Part shown: positions 1 through 10,800 of the stretch, piece by piece
Layout of the letters: each line of letters begins with the position of its first letter
Numbering within the stretch: the stretch's first letter is position 1
NCBI RefSeq assembly: GCF_013812825.1
Contig: NZ_JACCSU010000066.1
Location: 1-43,338, forward strand
Origin: Sphingomonas sp.
Lineage (GTDB): Bacteria > Pseudomonadota > Alphaproteobacteria > Sphingomonadales > Sphingomonadaceae
Length of the DNA: 43,338 nucleotides
Direction: 5' to 3'
The notes under the pieces: generated by a model
What the model was told of the DNA's origin: nothing
Database searches by the model: none
The model's input: only the letters and a program-made list of their open reading frames with translations
Translations under genes and position numbers: made by a program

Positions 1-3180
<3,180 letters not shown>

Positions 3181-3183
3181 GCG

Positions 3184-5232
3184 ATGACGGCAGCCCAGCC
3201 GTTTGAGCCCGTGCAGGTCGAGACCCTCAACGGTGAGGCTAGCGCGCCCGCGACCCGGGCGCGCGTGCTGGTGGTCGATGACGACGAGCGCAACGTGCTC
3301 GCCATCCGGACCGTGATCGAAGACCTTGCCGAGGTCGAGACGGCATCGTCCGGCGAGGAAGCCCTTCGCCATCTCCTGAAGGGCGAGTTCGCGGTCATCC
3401 TGCTCGACGTCTTCATGCCTGGAATGGACGGCTACGAAACCGCCCAGATCATCCGCCAGCGCGAGCAGACCAAACGCATCCCGATCGTGTTCCTGTCAGC
3501 CGTCAACAAGGAGAAGGAACATTTGATGCGCGGCTATGCGCTTGGCGCGGTCGACTATGTGTTCAAGCCAGTGGAACCGGTTGTGCTGCGGTCGAAAGTC
3601 GCCGTGTTCGTCGACCTGTATGAGATGACTCAGGAGGTCCAGCGCAAGGCGGAGCAGGAGCAACGGCTGCTCGACGAGAACCTGCGCGCCAATGCCGAAC
3701 GGTTGCGCGCCGAAAAGGAGCTGCGCCGGGCCGAGCAGCGCCAGGCGGCTATCATCCAGTCGCTGCCGATCATCCTCTACCTGGAACCCCTCGACTGCGA
3801 TCCGCGCTGTCCCCATTTTGTCAGCGGCGATCTCGCCGCCATCACCGGTTTCACCTTCGATCAAGTGCGCGAGAATCCGTCACTGTGGCAGGAAAGGCTT
3901 CACGAGGAGGATCGCGAGCAGGCGTTGGCGGCGTTCGCCGCTCGACGCAAGACTGGGCGCTTCTCGGTCGAGTACCGGTGGCAATGCGCGGACGGCTCCT
4001 ACCGCCACTTCCACGATCAGGCCGTGCTGCTCAAGGATTCGAAGGACCGGCCGCTCGAGTTTGCCGGCACGCTGACCGACATCACCGAACGGCGGGCGCT
4101 CCAGACCCAGCTGATCCAGGCGCAGAAGATGGACGCGATCGGCAAGCTCACCGGCGGCATCGCGCACGATTTCAACAATCTTCTGGCGGCGGTGCTCGGC
4201 GGCCTCGGGTTGATCGAGCGCCGCGCCGACCTGGGCGAAGAGGAGCGCCGGATTCTGGCGATGACCAAGCGCGCCGCCGATCAGGGTTCCGAGTTGATCG
4301 GACGGCTGCTGGCCTTCGCGCGCCGCCAGCAGCTCAAGCCCGCCTGCATCGAGGTCCAGTCGCTTGCCAAGGCCGTCACCGAGCTCCTCGCCCCGATGCT
4401 CGGCGGGATGGTCACGCTGGAGTGGAAATTCGACGAGGAGCCGTGGTGCGCGTTCGCCGACCAGTCCCAGCTCGAGCTCGCGTTGATCAACCTGATCATC
4501 AACGCCCGGGACTCGTTGAAGAGGGGGGGGAACATTGTCATTTCCGTCGAGAACCGCTCGATCGGCGCTGATGACCCGGACGAACTGGAGCCCGGGGACT
4601 ATCTTGTGCTCGCGGTCGTCGACAAGGGCTGCGGCATCGCCCCCGACCATATGGAAAAGGTCATGGAGCCGTTCTTCACGACCAAAGACGTCGGCAAGGG
4701 CACCGGGCTCGGGTTGAGCATGGTCTACGGCTTCGCCAAGCAATCGGACGGCGCTTTCCGGCTGCAGAGCGAGCTCGGCAAGGGCACCCGGGCTGAGATT
4801 TGGCTGCCGCGCGCCACCGCCACGGCGACTGAGGCGGCGGACGGCTGGGAAGCCGTCGAGGCCGCCCCGGCCCCGACCTCCTCCCGCCGGATCTTGCTGG
4901 TCGACGACCATGAAGAGGTGCGTGGAACCACGGCGGCGCTGCTCCAGGAGCTCGGCCACAGCGTCACCGAAGCCGCCAACGGAGCAGAGGCGATCGAGGC
5001 GCTCAAGAAGATCGGCTCCTGCGATTTGCTGATCAGCGACTATGCGATGCCCGAGTTGTCTGGCACCGACCTGCTTCGCGAGCTTCGCAAGGTACAGCGT
5101 AAGCTGCCGTGCATTATCATTACCGGCTATGCTGAGGGCGAAGCGGTCGAAGGCCGCCCGGACGATGTGATGGTCTTGTCGAAGCCATTCACTCCGGCCA
5201 AGCTGTCCGACGCCATTCTCAAGGCCTTCTAA
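3184..5232 (+). CDS. Hybrid histidine kinase: receiver-PAS-HisKA-HATPase-receiver
   Basis: 682 residues. An N-terminal receiver domain (about 25-140, acceptor Asp75 in LLDVFMPG) is followed by a short coiled coil (about 150-190), a PAS/PAC domain (about 190-305), HisKA with GGIAHDFNN and His328, an HATPase_c domain ending in KGTGLGLSMVYG, and a C-terminal receiver domain (acceptor Asp619 in LLISDYAMPE). The HisKA box is of the type common in alphaproteobacterial PAS hybrid kinases. There is no transmembrane segment, so it is cytoplasmic. It starts with ATG 3 bases after the upstream HAMP-array kinase, so the pair probably forms one phosphorelay; the N-terminal receiver could accept phosphate from the first kinase. 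A run of eight G (4523-4530) lies within the ATPase coding region, a possible slippage site. The output partner is not visible here. Confidence 0.92.
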   Translation: MTAAQPFEPVQVETLNGEASAPATRARVLVVDDDERNVLAIRTVIEDLAEVETASSGEEALRHLLKGEFAVILLDVFMPGMDGYETAQIIRQREQTKRIPIVFLSAVNKEKEHLMRGYALGAVDYVFKPVEPVVLRSKVAVFVDLYEMTQEVQRKAEQEQRLLDENLRANAERLRAEKELRRAEQRQAAIIQSLPIILYLEPLDCDPRCPHFVSGDLAAITGFTFDQVRENPSLWQERLHEEDREQALAAFAARRKTGRFSVEYRWQCADGSYRHFHDQAVLLKDSKDRPLEFAGTLTDITERRALQTQLIQAQKMDAIGKLTGGIAHDFNNLLAAVLGGLGLIERRADLGEEERRILAMTKRAADQGSELIGRLLAFARRQQLKPACIEVQSLAKAVTELLAPMLGGMVTLEWKFDEEPWCAFADQSQLELALINLIINARDSLKRGGNIVISVENRSIGADDPDELEPGDYLVLAVVDKGCGIAPDHMEKVMEPFFTTKDVGKGTGLGLSMVYGFAKQSDGAFRLQSELGKGTRAEIWLPRATATATEAADGWEAVEAAPAPTSSRRILLVDDHEEVRGTTAALLQELGHSVTEAANGAEAIEALKKIGSCDLLISDYAMPELSGTDLLRELRKVQRKLPCIIITGYAEGEAVEGRPDDVMVLSKPFTPAKLSDAILKAF

Positions 5233-5246
5233 TTCAACCCATTGCG

Positions 5247-5262
5247 GCTCGAGAGCTCGAGC
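5247..5262. terminator. Dyad after the kinase operon, possible weak terminator
   Basis: GCTCGAG and its exact complement CTCGAGC are separated by 2 bases, 15 bases after the kinase stop. There is no T-run after it, so an intrinsic terminator is doubtful and an operator-like dyad is equally possible. Confidence 0.3.
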
Positions 5263-5352
5263 ACTTCAGCAGTAACCGCTTCTATTGTCTGTTCATTTCG
5301 GCTCAGCGCCTTGCGTCGCCCATTTGCCCGACTAAAAAAGGCGCGTTGAGTG

Positions 5353-5364
5353 GCCGTTAACGGC
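5353..5364. promoter_or_regulatory. Perfect 12-bp palindrome upstream of the esterase
   Basis: GCCGTTAACGGC is its own complement and ends 21 bases before the chosen ATG of the esterase, just before its ribosome binding site. It could be an operator. The CCGTTAAC core recurs at 7728-7735 in the adhesin leader. No regulator can be named. Confidence 0.35.
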
Positions 5365-5385
5365 ATTCGGAAGGGGGTTTTTCCG

Positions 5386-7191
5386 ATGATGAATCGCGTT
5401 CGCACCTGTTTGTGCCTGTTCCTGGGGATGACGGCATTGTCGGTTCCGGCGGCCGCCCAGCGGGTGGATCGAATCATTGCGTTCGGCGACAGCTTTGCCG
5501 ATGAGGGCAACGCGTTCGAGCTCGGCCTCGTCCCCCCGCAGCTGGTTCCGCTCTATCCCACCGGCCGATTCACCGGCGGCACCAACTATATCGACACGCT
5601 GTCGCAGCTGCTCGATGCTCCGGTGTTCAACTTCGCGGTCGGCGGCGCACGCGCAAACCCGCACTTCCTGTTCGAGGTGGGGGCGTTCGCCGGCGGCGGT
5701 GGTGGCGTATTCCCGACCCTCACGCCGACATTCGACGAGGACGACCTCATCACCGTCTCGATCGGCGGGAACGACGCTCGTGCCTACGGATCAACATCCG
5801 GCGCCACGGTCGGCGGAGCCCCTGCGGCGGCGGCGCCCGCGATCGCCGCGACGGAGGCCGGCCTGAATGTCCTGGTTGGAGCTGGAGCGCCGACGATCAG
5901 CTTCCTCGCCGGTGATACCGGACGGCTCCCCGAAGTCGCGGGCGATCCAACCGCCGCGGCGCTTCGCACGGCTTATTCAACCGCGTTCAATCAAGGCGTC
6001 CAGAACGTGCTCGCCGGCTATGCGGCGAACGGCGTCATGGTCCATTATCTCGACCTGACGCTGGTGCTCAATCGGGTCCAGGCGGACCTCGCGGCCTTTG
6101 GCCTCACCGGAATCGCCTGTCCCGCTTTCGCCACCGGCAATCTGACTTGTCGCCTGACCGGCGGTGAGGGCTTCCTGTTCTACGGCGACCTTCTTCACCC
6201 CACCTCCCAGGGCTCGGCGATCATCGCTCGCTATGTGGCGACGCAGCTGCAGGCGCCGCTGACCCTCCAGGCGACGAGCGATCTCGCGCTCGACACCGCT
6301 CGCCAGTTCGGGCGGAATCTGACCGGCCGCGCCAACCTCGCGGGAATGGCCGGCGGCGACGTCGCTCCAGGCATGCAGTTGTTCGTCGTCGGGGATACAT
6401 TCAGCCGGGACGTCGACGCCGACGACGCGACCGACCCGTTCGACATCGACGGCGTGGGAGTGACCGCTGGCGTATCCTTCGGCTTCGCCGGCGGAGTGGC
6501 CGGGATCGCCGCCAATTACTCGCGCCCCAAAGCCAAGTTCCTGGCCGACATCTCCGACACCAAAAGCACCAGCTGGCAGGTGGGCGCCTTCGCCGGCACT
6601 TCGATCGCCGGAATCGTCGCTCAGGGCTATGTCGGCTACGGCAAGGACGATCACGACATCGAGCGCGGGGGCGTGATCGACAATCTCGAAGCGGAAACCG
6701 ACGGCAGCCACTGGCTGGCGGGCGCCAAGGCGGGCTATTTGATGCCGATGGGCGGGTTGCGCGTCGGCCCCGTGGTTGCCCTCGACTACGCCAAGGCCAA
6801 GGTCGACGGCTACACCGAAGACGGCGACGCGGCGCTCACGCTCAACGTCGACTCGATATCCGCGAAGTCACTGACCGGAAGCCTCGGCCTCGAACTTCGC
6901 GGCGACGTTGGCGTAACCGGGGTCGAGCTGCGCCCGTTCGCCGCGGCGGCACTCGAGAAAGACTTCATCGGCGACGGCCGCACGATGCACTTTTCCCAGA
7001 CGTCCGCTCCGGTCATCGTCAACCGTTGGGAGCTCGAGGACCGGTCGAAAAAGGCCTATGCCCGGCTCTCGGGCGGGGGCAGCGCGGTGATCCTGAGCGG
7101 TATCACGCTCGACGCGGTCGTTTCCGGAACGCTCGGTCGCGACGATGGCGACGAGGTTTCGGCACACATCGGCCTGGGCATCGGGTTCTAG
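5386..7191 (+). CDS. GDSL/SGNH esterase autotransporter
   Basis: 601 residues from the ATG at 5386. That start is preferred over the in-frame GTG at 5350 because AAGGGGG at 5371-5377 sits at good spacing and the protein then opens with a clean signal peptide ending AAA-Q. The passenger has the SGNH blocks: FGDSFADEGN with nucleophile Ser36, GGND (127-130) and DLLHPT with Asp268 and His271. The last 280 or so residues read as an autotransporter beta barrel of alternating strands ending in GIGF with a terminal Phe. By family it should be an outer-membrane lipase/esterase of the EstA type, displayed on the surface by type V secretion and acting on short or medium chain esters. It stands alone between the kinases and the adhesin, with its own likely promoter in the 150-bp gap upstream. 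The substrate cannot be read from sequence. Confidence 0.9.
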   Translation: MMNRVRTCLCLFLGMTALSVPAAAQRVDRIIAFGDSFADEGNAFELGLVPPQLVPLYPTGRFTGGTNYIDTLSQLLDAPVFNFAVGGARANPHFLFEVGAFAGGGGGVFPTLTPTFDEDDLITVSIGGNDARAYGSTSGATVGGAPAAAAPAIAATEAGLNVLVGAGAPTISFLAGDTGRLPEVAGDPTAAALRTAYSTAFNQGVQNVLAGYAANGVMVHYLDLTLVLNRVQADLAAFGLTGIACPAFATGNLTCRLTGGEGFLFYGDLLHPTSQGSAIIARYVATQLQAPLTLQATSDLALDTARQFGRNLTGRANLAGMAGGDVAPGMQLFVVGDTFSRDVDADDATDPFDIDGVGVTAGVSFGFAGGVAGIAANYSRPKAKFLADISDTKSTSWQVGAFAGTSIAGIVAQGYVGYGKDDHDIERGGVIDNLEAETDGSHWLAGAKAGYLMPMGGLRVGPVVALDYAKAKVDGYTEDGDAALTLNVDSISAKSLTGSLGLELRGDVGVTGVELRPFAAAALEKDFIGDGRTMHFSQTSAPVIVNRWELEDRSKKAYARLSGGGSAVILSGITLDAVVSGTLGRDDGDEVSAHIGLGIGF

Positions 7192-7209
7192 CCGCCACTA
7201 ACGGCGCCA

Positions 7210-7244
7210 GGCGCACACCCGGGGTCTTCGGTCGCCGGTTTTTT
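7210..7244 (+). terminator. Possible terminator after the esterase
   Basis: GGCG (7210-7213) and CGCC (7233-7236) bracket a GC-rich segment with partial inner pairing, followed by six T at 7239-7244. The stem is short, so this is a weak call. Confidence 0.35.
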
Positions 7245-7428
7245 CGCCGCCGATTGCCAATTCGCTTTCCGGGCCGTCCCGGGCGACTCGAAGACCGAAT
7301 CGCCCTTACCGAGCGGCATGAAACGCGAGAGGTCCCATTCCGGGACGAATCTTTTCGGTTTTTCGTGGGTGCCCAACACTTTGACGGCGGGCGAGTGTCC
7401 GCCCAAGAAGGCCGCTATTAAACCGCTG

Positions 7429-7444
7429 TTAACTCCACGGTAAC
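7429..7444 (+). promoter_or_regulatory. CtrA-like motif TTAA-N7-GTAAC
   Basis: TTAA at 7429-7432, seven bases, then GTAAC at 7440-7444. This differs by one base from the alphaproteobacterial CtrA consensus TTAA-N7-TTAAC. It lies about 380 bp upstream of the adhesin start. It is a motif match only. Confidence 0.25.
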
Positions 7445-7477
7445 CCAATCGGTAAATTCACACGTAGGGCCAATCCA

Positions 7478-7577
7478 GCAAATAAGAATACAGCAAGGGG
7501 CTAAATACTGGGGCAGCGCCAAGAAAATCTCCAAACAAACTATAGCCCCCTTGCTCGACTTGGTGAGGCTTATTTGC
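7478..7577. repeat. Nested inverted repeat, about 100 bp
   Basis: Outer arms GCAAATAAG (7478-7486) and CTTATTTGC (7569-7577) pair perfectly over 9 bp. Inner arms GCAAGGGGCTA (7493-7503) and TAGCCCCCTTGC (7543-7554) pair over 11 bp with one bulged C. The loop is about 39 bases. It could be a structured leader RNA, a small RNA, or the remnant of a small mobile element; I see no flanking target duplication. Confidence 0.55.
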
Positions 7578-7722
7578 GCGTGCAGGCAACTACTGAAGAC
7601 GTTAACCAATATATAGCCTCGCGCTGAATTCCAAATGCTCCCTGGAGTGCGCAGCGTTTTGTCTCGCAAGCTTGCCAAATGCTTAAGTCGGTGTCTTGTG
7701 TTGAACTAGCGGGGTGCCGATT

Positions 7723-7762
7723 CTCGACCGTTAACCGTGCGCGTTATCGCCTTTCGGTCGAG
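7723..7762 (+). promoter_or_regulatory. Hairpin in the adhesin leader
   Basis: CTCGACCG (7723-7730) is exactly complementary to CGGTCGAG (7755-7762). Inside the loop TAAC (7732-7735) faces GTTA (7743-7746). No T-run follows; instead seven G follow at 7764-7770. It lies 60-100 bases before the adhesin ATG and may control transcription or translation of the adhesin. Confidence 0.45.
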
Positions 7763-7822
7763 TGGGGGGGCTCAGCCACAGCTTAAGCGCGGGCCGCAGC
7801 GGCGGACAAACAGGGGTGGGTT

Positions 7823-10800
7823 ATGCGATACGAAGATGCTTCGGGCTCCTTCAGCAGCCAGGGCGCGGGCGCTCCCGATGCTCGTGACGATGCCGATGCA
7901 CTGGCGGCTGGAAGCCGCGGTCCAGCCACCGGAAACACCATCACCGGCGAAGGAACCATCACCGGCGCCGTCGGGGCCGACGTTGTCAACAACGGGCCCG
8001 GAAAGATCGTCGGCCTCGAGGGCGCCGGCGGCAGCGACACAGGCGAAGGCGGCAGCCTTCACGTCCAAGGGCGCTTCGGCGAAATCACCATGGATAGCCG
8101 TGGCGGCTATAGCTACACCCCGCACGCCGCCAAGCCCGAGGGCGGCAGCGACGTGTTTCGCTACACTCTCGCTGACGCGGATGGAACGCGCGACACCGCG
8201 ACCCTGAGGATCGATATCGGCCGCGAGATCGAGAAGATCGAGGCCAACGCGCAGCAGATCGTCCCCGGACCCGACGGAGTCGTCACTCTCCCCGAAGGCG
8301 TGCAGCTGTCCGACATTCTCGTCGTCGGCCGCAACCTCGTCATCAACCTGCCCGACGGCACTCAGATGGTGATCATCGACGGCGCTGTGTTCGTACCCCA
8401 GCTGGTGCTCGGCGGAGTGGAAGTCCCGGCGAGCAATCTCGCGGCACTGCTGATCGATGCGGAGCCGCAGCCCGCGGCCGGAACGCCGCTGAGCAGCGGC
8501 GGCAATTTCGCGATCATCGTACCACCGCTCGACCCGGGCGTTCCGCTCGGCGACCTGATCCCACCGACCCAGCTCGGCTACACCCCGCCAATCTTTGAAG
8601 ACATCGGCCAGTTCAACGATGAAGAGCCGACGATCATCATTGAAACGCCCGATAACCCGGCCGGCGCGATCAATGCGATCGCGACCGTTCACGAAGCCGG
8701 GCTTCCCGTCCGCGGAACCGAACCTCCCGGCTCGAACAGCGCTGCGACCAGCGAATTCACATCAGGCGTGATCGTGTTCGAAGCGCGTGATGGTGTCCGC
8801 AGCCTCACGATCAATGGCGTGGAAGTGGTGGTCGGCGCAGTGATCAACGGCGCCCACGGCACCATGACGATCACGAGTGTCGCCCCCGGTGAGATCGGCT
8901 TCAACTATTTGTTGCTCGACAATACCAGCGGCGACGCCACGACCGACAATTTCTCCATGGTGGTCACCGACCGCGACGGCGACCAGGCATCCGCCACACT
9001 GACGGTCAACATCATCGACGACGTTCCGATGGCTCGCAACGACACCGACGCGGTGCTGCAGGGCCAGTCGACGACGACCGGCAACGTGATGACCGGCATT
9101 GGGACGACCAACTCACCGGCGGGCATCGATACGGTCGGGGCCGACGATGCGCGGGTGTCGGCGGTCAGCGGTGCCGGCGGCTCGGATTCGAGCTTCGACG
9201 AGGCGGGCAATCTCGTCGTCACGGGCTCGCTTGGAACGCTGACGATCAATGCGGCCGGCGGCTACACCTATGTCGCCAATCCGGATTCGCCGGGCGGCAG
9301 CGACGTCTTCACCTATACCCTGCGGGACGGCGACGGCGACCAGAGCAACGCGACCCTGACGATAACGGTCCCGGCCGATCTGCGCCCGACTCTCGATCTT
9401 CCGGCGGCGGGCCAGGCGGGCACGGTCGTTGACGAGGCAGGTCTTCCGCCGCGCGGCGGCGAGCCTGCGGGCTCGGGCGAGGCGGCCGATGGCCTTCCCC
9501 ACAACGGCAGCGATGACAGCGAGACGACCAGCGGCACGATCCGGTTCACCCCGGGCGATGCACCGGCGGTCGTCAGGATCGATGGAATCATCGTCACCGG
9601 CACGGTCGGGCAGACCTTCCTCGGCGATCACGGCGTCCTCACCATCACCGGCTACAATGCCGCCACCGGGACCATCACCTACAGCTACACGCTCACTGAC
9701 AACACCAGCGGCGACAACACGGAAGACAGCTTCGCCGTCTCGGTCACGGACGCCGATGGCGACGTCGCCTCGGGCAACCTGGTCATCGACATCATCGACG
9801 ACGTTCCGACGGCTCGGCCGGATACCGACACCATCGCGGCCGGCCAATACGGGCCGGCGACCGGCAACGTCATTACCGACGCCGCTCCCGGCGACGCCGG
9901 AGACGCCGACAACGGCGCGGATACGGTTGGCGCCGACAACGCGGTCGTGACGTCGGTCGACAACACCGCCAACGCGACGCCGGCGCAGGCCGTGCCCGCC
10001 GGTGGGTTCGTCAGCGTCGCCGGCCAGTACGGCACGCTGACCATCTTCGCGAACGGCGACTACAGCTACACGCGCAACGAGGGCACGCCGGGCGGTGTGA
10101 CCGAGACGTTTAGCTATACGATCACGGACGGCGACGGCGATCCGTCGACCTCGACCCTGACCATCACCATCGAAGACCGGACGGTGGTGATCGGCCAAAA
10201 CGCGGTCGTTCGAACCGACGACGACGCGGTCCCAGGTGAAGGCGGCAACCCGGGCGGCCCCGAGGATGATGTCGATGCCGCAAATCTCACCGGCACGCTC
10301 AGCGGCAGCGGCGGCGATGGCCCGCTGGCGTTCGACCTGCTGACCACGGGTGCGCCTCCGGGCTTCACCTACGTCGATGGGCCGAACGGCTCGATCCTGG
10401 TCCAGCAGGTCCAGCACGGCTCGACCGTCACCGTGCTGACAATCACGGTCGACGCAGCGACTGGCGCGTACACCGTCACTCAAAACGCCGCGATCCTGCA
10501 TCCGACGCTCAACGGGCAGCCCGGCGACGACACCGAAAACAATGTTGCGTTCACCATCAACTACACCGTCAGGGACGTCGACGGCGACACAGCGGCCGGA
10601 ACGCTGGTCATCGACGTCGACGACGACACGCCCCAGGTCGTTGCTGAGGCGCGGCTTACGGGCGTCGTCGACGAGGACGGCCTTGGCGACGGCAACCCAG
10701 GTGGCGTCAACGACGCTCCCGGCGCGAATGTCGTTGCATCGGGCAACGTGGCAGCTCTGTTCAGCCCCGGAGCCGACCAGCCGGTGACCTACAGCCTGCT

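Larger units (their letters stand above)
7192..7822. other. 630-bp non-coding leader/promoter region of the giant adhesin
   Basis: No convincing gene lies here; the short frames present use TTG starts and lack ribosome binding sites. The stretch from about 7420 to 7740 is visibly richer in A+T than the flanking genes. It holds a possible terminator (7210-7244), a CtrA-like motif (7429-7444), a nested inverted repeat (7478-7577), a 10-bp palindrome GCAAGCTTGC (7666-7675), a hairpin (7723-7762) and a run of seven G (7764-7770). Three GTTAAC hexamers occur (7428, 7601 and 7730, approximate first bases). I could not find a convincing -35/-10 pair. The adhesin start has GGGGTGGG close upstream as its presumed ribosome binding site. 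Confidence 0.6.

Noticed and set aside
7188-7448. 86-codon minus-strand frame in the adhesin leader
   Set aside because: TTG start, no ribosome binding site, no recognised similarity; the peptide looked somewhat protein-like but not enough to call.
7478-7577. c-di-GMP (GEMM) riboswitch in the adhesin leader
   Set aside because: I looked for GEMM-type conserved bases in this structured region and did not see them.
7418-7678. Second 86-codon minus-strand frame in the leader
   Set aside because: TTG start and it runs across the nested inverted repeat; no support.
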